Shown piece after piece: positions 15,332 to 22,510 of a stretch of DNA of 31,125 nucleotides. The stretch's first letter is position 1. Each line of letters starts with the position of its first letter. This stretch comes from DATFMP01 sp035266845 (lineage in GTDB: Bacteria; SAR324; JACQKK01): positions 1 to 31,125 of the forward strand of contig DATFMP010000073.1 of assembly GCA_035266845.1 (NCBI GenBank), given 5' to 3'. The translations under genes and the position numbers were made by a program. Under the pieces are notes generated by a model that ran no database searches, was not told the DNA's origin, and was given only the letters and a program-made list of their open reading frames with translations.

Positions 15332-16702
15332 CTAGCGGTGTTTGCGGGGCGGGGCCTGCAGGCGGAACGCGATCTCGAAGATCGTGCGCACGTAGTTCGT
15401 GGAGTGATTGTACTCCCACACGGAGCGCCAACGGTCGGCGAAGGGCGCGTCGCGGTCCCAACCGTGCGCGTAGAGGTAGTTGGCGATGCTGGGCAGGGCG
15501 TCGTCCAGGTTGTTCAGGTCGATGTGCCCGTCGTTGTTGCCGTCCACCGCCCAGCGCAGGTAGCTGGACGGCAGGAACTGCGGCATGCCGATCGCGCCGG
15601 CGTAGGAGCCGCGCACCTCGTAGAGCCGCTTCATGTTGTCGCGGAACATGGACAGCGCCGCCACCAGCTCCTGGAAGGCGAACTGAGCCTTGTCCACCAG
15701 CCGCGTGGAGAGCCAGTCCTTCCGCACGTCCGGGTGCTTGTCCTTCATGCGCTCGTAGACGCGCTCCACGGCCGCGGGGTGGCCCTCCACCGCCAGCGTC
15801 GTGAACACCTCCAGCACGCGGTAGGGCAGCTTGGCCCGCCCAAACTGCGTCTCCACCAACAGGATGGCGACCAGATACTCGCGGGGCACACCGTATTTCT
15901 GCTCCACGGCGCGCAGCTCGCGCCAATGTCGCCGCGCGAACCGGCGCGCCAGGTGGATCGCGTAGGGCGATGTGAACTGTTCGTAGATGTCCGGCGAGTC
16001 CGGATTGAGCGCGTTGACGGACACGACGTGGTCCAGCTTGCGCAGCCGGGAGTCGTAGAACACCTTCTGCACGTCGTGGCGCTCGAAGCCGAGCTGCTCC
16101 AGCGCCCGCAGCAGCGGCTCCAGCTCCGCGCTGGTGAAGCGGTCACTGTGTCCGTTGTCCCCGGCCTTGCGGTCGGCCGGCCTGCGTGCCGAGGGCAATT
16201 GCGCCGCGCCACTCGCGGACGAGGCCTCAGGCGGTGCCTGGGCCGCGGGGGTGGCATCGGCCGTCAGAGTCTTGGCCGCCTCCAGCACGGGGGTCGGCAC
16301 CTCGTCCACCGGGGCGGTCGGGAGCGCCGCCGCATCGGCGGATGGCGCAAGGGTCAAGGGCGCTATCACGGCCGGCATCGAGGTCGGCTGCGGCTGCGCG
16401 GCGGCCGGCTCGGGTGCGATGGAGGAATCAGGCGTGGACGGCGCGGTGGCGGGTGCGACCGCCAGAGCCGGCACGTTGGCTGGAGTGGGGGTATCCGTGG
16501 CGACAGGGGGCGATGCGGTGAGTTTGTCGGCAGCCAGTCGGTGGGCGGCCACCGCCTGGGCAATCAGCGGCTCGGCCGATGCCGGCGTCGCGAGCAGCAG
16601 CGCGGCTCCCAGCAGCGCCAGAGCCGATGCGGCCCGGCGCAGACGTTGCCGCCCCGGGTGCTGCCCGCGGCCCCTTGCCATGGTCACCGGCTGGGTGTGC
16701 AT
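15332..16702 (-). CDS. MltB-type lytic murein transglycosylase with Pro/Ala/Thr linker
   Basis: A 456-aa exported enzyme that cleaves the MurNAc-GlcNAc bond of peptidoglycan to form anhydro-muropeptides. A signal peptide (about 22-43, ending ATPASA) is followed by a low-complexity Ala/Pro/Thr linker (about 45-180) and the SLT_2/MltB domain (about 188-450). The catalytic Glu is E284 (LLVETQFGR). GAIGMPQFLPSSY (369-381) and the EF-hand-like calcium loop DGNNDGHIDL (387-396) are typical. There is no lipobox at the start of the mature part, unlike E. coli MltB. The ATG at 16702 is preceded by GGGAG; a farther ATG at 16762 overlaps the predicted promoter. Proximity to the CsgG-like array suggests a shared envelope role (inference). 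Confidence 0.9.
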   Translation of the reverse strand: MHTQPVTMARGRGQHPGRQRLRRAASALALLGAALLLATPASAEPLIAQAVAAHRLAADKLTASPPVATDTPTPANVPALAVAPATAPSTPDSSIAPEPAAAQPQPTSMPAVIAPLTLAPSADAAALPTAPVDEVPTPVLEAAKTLTADATPAAQAPPEASSASGAAQLPSARRPADRKAGDNGHSDRFTSAELEPLLRALEQLGFERHDVQKVFYDSRLRKLDHVVSVNALNPDSPDIYEQFTSPYAIHLARRFARRHWRELRAVEQKYGVPREYLVAILLVETQFGRAKLPYRVLEVFTTLAVEGHPAAVERVYERMKDKHPDVRKDWLSTRLVDKAQFAFQELVAALSMFRDNMKRLYEVRGSYAGAIGMPQFLPSSYLRWAVDGNNDGHIDLNNLDDALPSIANYLYAHGWDRDAPFADRWRSVWEYNHSTNYVRTIFEIAFRLQAPPRKHR

Positions 16703-16761
16703 CGCTCCCGACCCCTCTGTGCGCTGGCAATTCGCGACGTTCGCCGAGTGGGAACAGGACA

Positions 16762-16790
16762 TCTTTAAACCAGATTCCTGACAAATTCAA
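16762..16790 (-). promoter_or_regulatory. Candidate sigma70 promoter of the transglycosylase gene
   Basis: On the minus strand TTGAAT (16790-16785), a 17-nt spacer and TAAAGA (16767-16762) sit in a locally A/T-rich patch 60-90 nt before ATG 16702. Matches to consensus are partial (4/6 and 3/6). The predicted transcript would exclude the upstream ATG at 16762. Confidence 0.35.
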
Positions 16791-16850
16791 TTCCCACCGC
16801 CGCACCTCCGTGCGGCAAAGCTCCATCCTTTCAACGCATTCCATGCAAGA

Positions 16851-16865
16851 ACGGGACAATCCCGT
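16851..16865 (-). terminator. Hairpin after the R3H gene
   Basis: ACGGGA - 3-nt loop - TCCCGT, extended by a G-T pair and followed on the minus strand by TCTTG, lies 74 nt beyond the R3H stop. A second 7-bp stem (GCCGCAC 16799-16805 with GTGCGGC 16810-16816) follows before the transglycosylase promoter. Either could end the R3H transcript. Confidence 0.4.
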
Positions 16866-16939
16866 CTCAGAGGCGCCCGGGGCGGGCGCTGGCCGGGCTG
16901 TCGCGGTCCGCGGTGTCGGTCTTTGGTTGTTTCCGCCGC

Positions 16940-17464
16940 TCAATATCCCGGGTCGCCGGGCACGAGTAACTTACCTTGGCGCACGCGGAACTCGTGGCTG
17001 GTGATGACGCGATCGGCCAGAATGTGAGCCCGCTCCTCCTCGCGGAAGATCTCCAGGCTCCCATCCACCTTGAGCGCCATGTGCAGCCCACGCGGGCCGG
17101 GGTTGACCGGAAACGTCTGGTTGCCATAGTCCCACAGCCGCACGCTGCGGGGCGCGGGCGCCGCGGCCGTGTCCTCGGTTTTAACCAGGCACACGTACCG
17201 GTCGCGGTCCTCCCCGCGCGATTCGGTGCGCAGGTGGTAATTGCCGGCGATGCTGTGCACCATGCGCCGGCGGTAGGAGTTCATCGGCTCGAATTCCAAC
17301 TCCGCTTCCGGCGACTGCAGGAAGTACGAGATGCGCATTTCGATCTCGCGGGCGAATTCCTTCTCGATGCGCTCTTTGATCTCGGCGGGGTCCCGCTCTC
17401 GATCCCGGTCGCGATCTCGCCGCGGGCGACGCGGGCCGCGCCTGTCTCCGCTGTCTCTGCTCAT
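16940..17464 (-). CDS. R3H-domain single-stranded nucleic-acid-binding protein
   Basis: A 174-aa cytoplasmic protein. The first 30 residues are almost entirely Arg, Asp, Glu, Pro and Gly with repeated Arg-Asp pairs. Residues about 35-97 form an R3H domain with the RxxxH signature (R66 and H70, in MNSYRRRMVHS) and the TESRGEDRDRY strand, very like the C-terminal domain of Jag/KhpB but without its KH domain. R3H domains bind single-stranded DNA or RNA. The C-terminal part (about 98-174) is unassigned. The start is set by GGGAGG 4 nt before the ATG. It is probably a single-gene unit, divergent from the ATPase operon. Confidence 0.8.
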   Translation of the reverse strand: MSRDSGDRRGPRRPRRDRDRDRERDPAEIKERIEKEFAREIEMRISYFLQSPEAELEFEPMNSYRRRMVHSIAGNYHLRTESRGEDRDRYVCLVKTEDTAAAPAPRSVRLWDYGNQTFPVNPGPRGLHMALKVDGSLEIFREEERAHILADRVITSHEFRVRQGKLLVPGDPGY

Positions 17465-17478
17465 GACCTCCCGAGGTG

Positions 17479-17604
17479 ATGCTAAAGTCGTTGCGATGCC
17501 GCCGTGCGGCGGTGGTTCTGCTCGCCTGTGCGGCCCTGGCGGCCGTCATCCCGGCCATGCCCGGTGTTGCTGAGCCGAGCCGGGGCTCGTTGCGGTGCTA
17601 TTGA
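17479..17604 (+). CDS. Possible 41-aa exported peptide
   Basis: A short frame (MLKSLRCRRAAVVLLACAAL at its start) with a basic n-region and a hydrophobic core containing an LLAC lipobox-like site at C17. It begins 15 nt from the divergent R3H start. GAGGTG lies directly before the ATG, which is too close for an ideal ribosome site. It may be a tiny lipoprotein, the remnant of a larger exported protein, or chance; no homologue is recognised. Between it and the ATPase gene (17605-17730) are only small inverted repeats (for example GCTTC/GAAGC). Confidence 0.3.
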   Translation: MLKSLRCRRAAVVLLACAALAAVIPAMPGVAEPSRGSLRCY

Positions 17605-17730
17605 ACCCCCGTGCGGGTTGGCGTAGGCTTCAAGGCGAAGCGCCACGTGCCTCGCATCCCGCAGCGAACAGCGCAGTTAAGCCCAAATCGCGCGCAGCGT
17701 CAATTGACGAGCCACCGGGAGAATCGCACC

Positions 17731-18597
17731 ATGCAGGCCAGGGAAGGTCTCGCTGTAAGTGTGTGCCATCGCTGCGATGGGCTGGGCGTGGTATTCCGCC
17801 CCGCCGGATCCACGGTGGAGGCGGCCGTGTGCGAGTGCTCCGAGCGCTGCCGCACCTGCGGCGATGCCCGCTACCTGTTCGAGCGCGACGCGGCGGCCCG
17901 GGAAATCGCGCGTATGTGCGATTGCGAGCGGCGCCGGGTGCGTGTGCGGCTCTACAACGAGGCACGCGTGCCGGCCAAGTATGCCGATGCCGTGCTCAAC
18001 GAGCGCTACCGCGACCGCCACAACCAGGAGGCCTTCCACACGCTGCGGCTCTTCCTGAGCGAATACCAGCGCGGGCACAAGGGGCTGCTGGTGATGGGGC
18101 CACCCGGCACGGGCAAGACGTGGTTGGTGGCCGCGTTCATCCGCGAGCTGGTCTTCCAGCACGGCGTTCCCGTGGTGTTCCGCGATTTCTTCCACCTGCT
18201 GAGCGATCTGCGCTCCGGCTACTCCAACGATACCCCCGAATCGCAGTTGATCGACCCGCTCGTGGCCGTGGAGGTGTTGGTGATCGACGAGTTGGGCAAG
18301 GGCCGCAACACGCCCTGGGAACAGAACATCCTCGATGTGATCATCTCCCAGCGCTACAACAACCGGAAAACCACCATCTTCACGAGCAATTACACGGACT
18401 CACGCCGCACCACGCTCGCCGAATCCTTCCGGCCCAAGGACGCCCCCAGCGCCCGCCGCGAGGAACTCGAGATCAAGGACACCCTGCCCGAGCGCGTGGG
18501 CTCGCGCATCTATTCCCGGCTGAAGGAGATGTGCGACTTCATCCCGCTCGTCGGCCCGGACCGGCGAGACCTGGAAGGCACGGCCGGCCTCCCATGA
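17731..18597 (+). CDS. DnaC/IstB-like AAA+ ATPase with Cys-rich N-terminus
   Basis: A 288-aa protein. An N-terminal region with eight cysteines (C12, C15, C34, C36, C40, C43, C63, C65) probably binds zinc. The AAA+ domain has Walker A GPPGTGKT (123-130), Walker B VLVIDE (182-187) and sensor-1 TSN (N220), in the arrangement of DnaC/DnaI helicase loaders and IstB. No transposase gene or insertion-sequence ends are nearby, which argues against IstB. GGGAGA precedes the ATG. Its stop overlaps the next start by ATGA, so it is translated with an SDR and an exported lipoprotein, an odd setting for a replication factor. The true role may be helicase loading or another ATP-dependent remodelling task. 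Confidence 0.85.
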   Translation: MQAREGLAVSVCHRCDGLGVVFRPAGSTVEAAVCECSERCRTCGDARYLFERDAAAREIARMCDCERRRVRVRLYNEARVPAKYADAVLNERYRDRHNQEAFHTLRLFLSEYQRGHKGLLVMGPPGTGKTWLVAAFIRELVFQHGVPVVFRDFFHLLSDLRSGYSNDTPESQLIDPLVAVEVLVIDELGKGRNTPWEQNILDVIISQRYNNRKTTIFTSNYTDSRRTTLAESFRPKDAPSARREELEIKDTLPERVGSRIYSRLKEMCDFIPLVGPDRRDLEGTAGLP

Positions 18598-19352
18598 CGC
18601 AGGCGTGCATTCTCATTACCGGCGCCAGCTCCGGCATCGGTGCCGCTCTGGCCGAGCACTACGCGGCCCGCCACGGCAGCGGGCTTACACTGGGCCTGGT
18701 GGCACGCCGCGGCGAACGGCTGAGCGAGCTGGCCGCGCGGCTGGAGCCCCAGGGCGCCCGCGTGCTGACCTACGTGGCGGACGTGCGTGACCGTGCGGAC
18801 ATGGCCGACGTGGTGCGGGAGTTCACGGCCACTGCGGGGGGCGTGACCCTGGCCATCGCCAATGCGGGACGCAGTAGCAGCGACCGGCTGCGCCATGGCG
18901 ATCCGGCGCCCGGGGCCGACACCGTGATCACCAACGTGGCAGGCGTCATCCACACCCTCCAGCCGCTCATCCCCACCCTGATCGCCCAGGGCCACGGCCA
19001 CTTGGTGGCGGTCGGCTCCGTGGCAGGCTTCCGCGGCATACCCGGCAAGGGCGCCTACTGTGCCTCCAAGGCCGCGGTGAAGATGCTGATGGATGCCTGG
19101 CGGCCGGAACTGCGCATTCATGGCATCCGTTGCACCACCATCTGCCCCGGCTTCGTTGTCTCCGAGCTGACGGCCGAGAATCCCTACCGCATGCCGTTCC
19201 TGATGGACACGCCCAAGGCGGCGCGCCTCATCGCCGGCGCCATCGAGCGCGGGCGGCGCACCTACGTGTTCCCCTGGCAGATGCGCCTGCTGGCGCCGCT
19301 GCTACAGGCCGTCCCGGAGCGCCTGCTGCCCACGTACGCCGTCCGCTCATGA
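18594..19352 (+). CDS. Short-chain dehydrogenase/reductase (DltE/YdfG-like)
   Basis: A 252-aa classical SDR. It has the cofactor motif TGASSGIG (9-16), NAG (90-92) and the catalytic S142, Y155 and K159. V35-A-R-R after strand 2 suggests NADP(H) preference. The C-terminus (IAGAIERGRRTYVFPWQ) resembles SDRs that act on lipid or polyketide-like substrates, but the substrate is unknown. It overlaps the ATPase gene upstream and the lipoprotein gene downstream by four bases each (ATGA), so it is translationally coupled on both sides. Confidence 0.88.
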   Translation: MTQACILITGASSGIGAALAEHYAARHGSGLTLGLVARRGERLSELAARLEPQGARVLTYVADVRDRADMADVVREFTATAGGVTLAIANAGRSSSDRLRHGDPAPGADTVITNVAGVIHTLQPLIPTLIAQGHGHLVAVGSVAGFRGIPGKGAYCASKAAVKMLMDAWRPELRIHGIRCTTICPGFVVSELTAENPYRMPFLMDTPKAARLIAGAIERGRRTYVFPWQMRLLAPLLQAVPERLLPTYAVRS

Positions 19353-20743
19353 GTCTTGTCGTCCGCCGTTCCCTGGCGTCCATCGGGCGCCGCATACTGC
19401 CGCTGCTGTTGGTGGGGGCCGCCCTGCTGCCGGTGGCCTGTGGCCCCATCAATGGGGAGACGGGTGCCTTCGTGCAGCAGCCCACGACCAATACGGACTT
19501 CTTGGCGGAGCAGACCGTGCCCCTGGGCAACCTGCCCACCACCATGGACATCACGACCTCCGGTGGCGTGCTGGACCTGGTGGCGGCGGTCAACAACATC
19601 TCCGACACGCCGCTCAACCCGGACGGCAGCTTCAACTACAGCGGCACCGTCACCATCCTGCAGAACACGGCCGGTACGTTCAGCACGCTGGCCACGCTGA
19701 CCACGCAACAATTTCCCACCGTGGCCAAGTGGGCGGATTTCGCAGGCAATGGCAGTTCGCTGGACCTCGTGATGCTGGACAACTTGAACAAGCACCTCGC
19801 GGTTTACTGCGGCACGCCGGGGACGCCACCCACGTGGTCCAACACGCCCAGTTACGAGGTGAGCTTCTCCCACAGTGTCCAGCAGATGAGCATCGCGGAT
19901 CTGAACGCGGACGGGAAACCCGATGTCGTGCTTACGGTGCCGGCAGACGACATCATCTACTCGCTGCTCAACGCTGGCACCGGTTGCGGCGCATCCATGT
20001 TCAGCGAGCCCACCACCACGGCCCAGGCGGGTCTGACCATGTTTATTGCGGCGGACCTCGATGGAGACGGCAAGCCGGACCTGGCGCTGCTCAACGGTTC
20101 CACGACTCTGATGGAACTCTGGAAGGGCGCGGGAGACGGCACGTTCACCCAGACGTTCACCACCAACACCATCAGCCTCACCAGCCGCCCCATCAGCATC
20201 GTGAGCGGAAAATTCACGGGCAGCGCCTCCACGGACCTGGCCGTTCTCAGCGATACGGGCAACACGGATACCAGCGACATTCGCATCTACGCCAACAACG
20301 GCACAGGCACCTTATCGGCAAGTAATACGATTCACGCTTACCAGCGCCCCAAGAATCTTTACGTGCTGAATGACGTGACGGGTGCCGGCAGCATCGACCT
20401 GGGCGTGACGCACACCAACCAGCGCTTCCTGTCAATCCTGAAGCACAATGGAGGCAACAGTTACACGCTCAGCCAGCCCGAAACCACCCGCAATCCCACC
20501 GCCATCGAGGCGGGGGACATCGACGGCGACGGCATTGCCGACCTGGTGACGACCGAGAGCACGCGCCGTGTGATCGGGGTGTTCAGGAGCGACGGCTCCG
20601 GCGGCCTCACGCGCACGCAGATCGGGCTGCTCACCGAGCCCACCTTCCCCCGCCTGGTGGATGTGAATGGGGATGCGAAACTGGACCTGATCGTGCTGGA
20701 GCCGAACTCGGACAAGTTGGGCGTGTTCCTCAACGCGCACTGA
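19349..20743 (+). CDS. FG-GAP/VCBS-repeat beta-propeller lipoprotein
   Basis: A 464-aa lipoprotein: lipobox ending PVAC (C31), Gly at +2, so outer-membrane or surface location is likely. The rest contains seven or eight FG-GAP/VCBS repeats ending in D-L-x-V/A type strands. The clearest calcium-type loops are DLNADGKPD, DLDGDGKPD and DIDGDGIAD. These fold as an integrin-alpha-like beta-propeller used for adhesion or ligand binding. Composition is Asn/Thr/Ser-rich and the DNA has more A/T than its neighbours, as in many surface proteins. The ATG start overlaps the SDR stop. The link to a cytoplasmic ATPase and SDR in the same operon is unexplained. Confidence 0.88.
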   Translation: MSLVVRRSLASIGRRILPLLLVGAALLPVACGPINGETGAFVQQPTTNTDFLAEQTVPLGNLPTTMDITTSGGVLDLVAAVNNISDTPLNPDGSFNYSGTVTILQNTAGTFSTLATLTTQQFPTVAKWADFAGNGSSLDLVMLDNLNKHLAVYCGTPGTPPTWSNTPSYEVSFSHSVQQMSIADLNADGKPDVVLTVPADDIIYSLLNAGTGCGASMFSEPTTTAQAGLTMFIAADLDGDGKPDLALLNGSTTLMELWKGAGDGTFTQTFTTNTISLTSRPISIVSGKFTGSASTDLAVLSDTGNTDTSDIRIYANNGTGTLSASNTIHAYQRPKNLYVLNDVTGAGSIDLGVTHTNQRFLSILKHNGGNSYTLSQPETTRNPTAIEAGDIDGDGIADLVTTESTRRVIGVFRSDGSGGLTRTQIGLLTEPTFPRLVDVNGDAKLDLIVLEPNSDKLGVFLNAH

Positions 20744-20762
20744 TGGGTGCAGGCACCGGCGG

Positions 20763-20780
20763 AGCTGCCTCAGGGCAGCT
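20763..20780. terminator. Hairpin between convergent ends
   Basis: AGCTGCC - 4-nt loop - GGCAGCT lies 20 nt after the propeller lipoprotein stop. Its loop contains the stop codon (20770-20772) of the opposing 79-aa gene. It is plausible as a terminator of the plus-strand operon; there is no T-tract. Confidence 0.4.
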
Positions 20781-21009
20781 TGTCGCCGTGGATCTCGAAG
20801 AACGCGTCCACACTTTCCAGCAGCTTGCGTTTGATCTCCTCGCGGTCGCCCGTGATCGTGTGCACGGTCAGCGTCTCCGTGCCCCCATCGGGCCGGGGTA
20901 CCTCCACGCGCGGGTGCGTCTGCTCGGCCAGCACCTCGTCCGGTAGTAGGCGCAGGCCATAGATCAGCGTGTGCTCCCGCTTCACGAGCCGCAGCTTGGG
21001 CGTGGCCAT
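20770..21009 (-). CDS. 79-aa protein of unknown function, downstream of amidase
   Basis: A small cytoplasmic protein from ATG 21009, with GGGGGAG just upstream. It looks like a compact alpha/beta fold: a basic N-terminus (KLRLVKREHTL), a middle segment PDEVLAEQ, a beta-rich VEVPRPDGGTETLTVHTITG, and an acidic C-terminal helix (REEIKRKLLESVDAFFE). I do not recognise the family. It lies 62 nt after the amidase on the same strand and is probably in the same transcript, so it may be an accessory or regulatory subunit (inference). Confidence 0.7.
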   Translation of the reverse strand: MATPKLRLVKREHTLIYGLRLLPDEVLAEQTHPRVEVPRPDGGTETLTVHTITGDREEIKRKLLESVDAFFEIHGDKLP

Positions 21010-21071
21010 TGCTCCCCCGCTTCGATTGTTGGCAAACCGCCGGCACCCGCCGGAATCCGGGCGAGGTACGG

Positions 21072-22415
21072 CTACTCGCCGCCGGGACGGGACCCGAAGG
21101 CTGCCGCGCTCTCGCACCAGGCACCCACGCTGAGCAAGGGCTCCTCCCGCCCGCTGCGTGCCATGAGCTGCAGCCCCAGCGGCAGTCCCCTGCCGGAGAG
21201 TCCCACGGGAATGGTCACGGCGGGGAGACCGCAGATGGACGAGAGCGTGTTGAACCCGGCGTTGCCGGTGGTCTGCAGCCCCTCTGGCGCCGGCCCCGGG
21301 GCGGCGGGGGCGATGGCCGCGTCCACGTCCGCCAGAGCCTCATCCACCTCCGCGATCAGGCCCAGGCGGTGCCGCAGGGCCCCGATGTAGTCCACGGCCT
21401 GCACGGTGAGGCCCTCGCGGATCAGGTCTCCAACCTTGGGGGGAAAGGGCTTGGGGTCGGCCTCGAAGGCCGTGCGGTGCACCGTGGCCGCCTCGCTGGA
21501 CATGATGAAGCGGTGGGCCTCGTGCATGCCGCCGAAGGCCGGGGGCAGGGGCCGCTCCACGATCTCCACGCCCCGCGCGGCCAACTCGCCGCAGAAGGCG
21601 TCCAGCGCGGCCACCATCTCCGGATCGGCCTCGTCCTCGAAGTATCCCCGCAGGCGCCACACGCGCGCCGGCTCACGGGGCAGCAAGGCAGGCGGCATCT
21701 TGTCGCGCGTGCTCTGCCATTCCAGCCCGCGCTCGTCGCGCATGATGTGCCACAGCAGGGCGGCGTCCTCCACGCTGCGGGTGAGGGTGCCCACGTGATC
21801 GAGCTGCCAGGACACGGGGATGATCCCCGCGGTGGAGATGCGCCCCAGGCTGGGCTTGAAGCCCACGACGCCATTGAAGGAGGCGGGGCGGATCACCGAG
21901 CCGTTGGTCTGCGTGCCCAGGGCCCCCAGGCACATGCGGTCCGCCACGCCCGCGCCCGAGCCGGCGCTGGAGCCGCCGGGCGTATGGGCCGGATTCCACG
22001 GGTTGTGGGTCTTGCTGGGGTCCGCGGTGGCGAACGCCGTCGTGACGGTCTTGCCCAGGATGATCGCGCCCGCCTCGCGCAACCGCGCCACCGATTCCGC
22101 GTCCTGCTCCGCCACGCGGGCCGGATAGGCTGCCGTGCCCGCCTGCGTGGCCTGGCCCTGTACGTCGTAGATGTCCTTGATGCCCAGCGGCAGCCCGTGC
22201 AGCGGCCCATGCCAGTGGTGCCGCGCCGCGTCGCGGTCCAGCGCTCGGGCCTGTGCGATGGCGTCGTCCGGGTAGAGACTGGCCCAGGCCCGCACGGTGG
22301 GCTCGCGCCGCCCGATACGCTCCAGGCAGGACTCCACCAGCTCCGCGGCGGTGAGCTTACCGCGGCGCAGCTGCTCTGCGGCGCGGGAAAGGGTCAGGTC
22401 TCGGGGCTTGGTCAT
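21072..22415 (-). CDS. Amidase-signature family hydrolase
   Basis: A 447-aa enzyme with the Ser-cisSer-Lys triad of the amidase-signature family: K80 (LGIKDIYD), S149 (TPGGSSAGSG) and nucleophile S173 (TQTNGSVIRPA). It hydrolyses a carboxamide to acid and ammonia; the substrate cannot be told from sequence. GatA is unlikely because no gatB or gatC is adjacent. ATG 22415 was chosen; an in-frame GTG at 22433 is possible. There is no signal peptide. Neighbours are gamma-glutamyltranspeptidase upstream and a small unknown protein downstream, which suggests use of amide or gamma-glutamyl nitrogen compounds. Confidence 0.92.
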   Translation of the reverse strand: MTKPRDLTLSRAAEQLRRGKLTAAELVESCLERIGRREPTVRAWASLYPDDAIAQARALDRDAARHHWHGPLHGLPLGIKDIYDVQGQATQAGTAAYPARVAEQDAESVARLREAGAIILGKTVTTAFATADPSKTHNPWNPAHTPGGSSAGSGAGVADRMCLGALGTQTNGSVIRPASFNGVVGFKPSLGRISTAGIIPVSWQLDHVGTLTRSVEDAALLWHIMRDERGLEWQSTRDKMPPALLPREPARVWRLRGYFEDEADPEMVAALDAFCGELAARGVEIVERPLPPAFGGMHEAHRFIMSSEAATVHRTAFEADPKPFPPKVGDLIREGLTVQAVDYIGALRHRLGLIAEVDEALADVDAAIAPAAPGPAPEGLQTTGNAGFNTLSSICGLPAVTIPVGLSGRGLPLGLQLMARSGREEPLLSVGAWCESAAAFGSRPGGE

Positions 22416-22459
22416 TGCGGGGTTCCGGAGCACGGGATGGTGGGCGACGCTATTCCGCG

Positions 22460-22488
22460 TTCATAGCCCAATCGGGCCGCGATGGGAA
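22460..22488 (-). promoter_or_regulatory. Weak promoter candidate for amidase
   Basis: TTCCCA (22488-22483), a 17-nt spacer and TATGAA (22465-22460) occur in the 95-nt gap between the transpeptidase stop and the amidase start. Each hexamer matches 4/6. The gap also allows simple read-through. Confidence 0.25.
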
Positions 22489-22510
22489 TGCGCGGGCAGC
22501 CCGGTGCGCA

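Noticed and set aside
17731..18597. IstB helper of an IS21-type insertion sequence
   Set aside because: No istA transposase or inverted ends are near, and the Cys-rich N-terminus and coupling to an SDR do not fit.
21072..22415. GatA subunit of tRNA amidotransferase
   Set aside because: No gatB or gatC is adjacent and the neighbours are catabolic. The YqeY protein at 28626 is not GatB itself.
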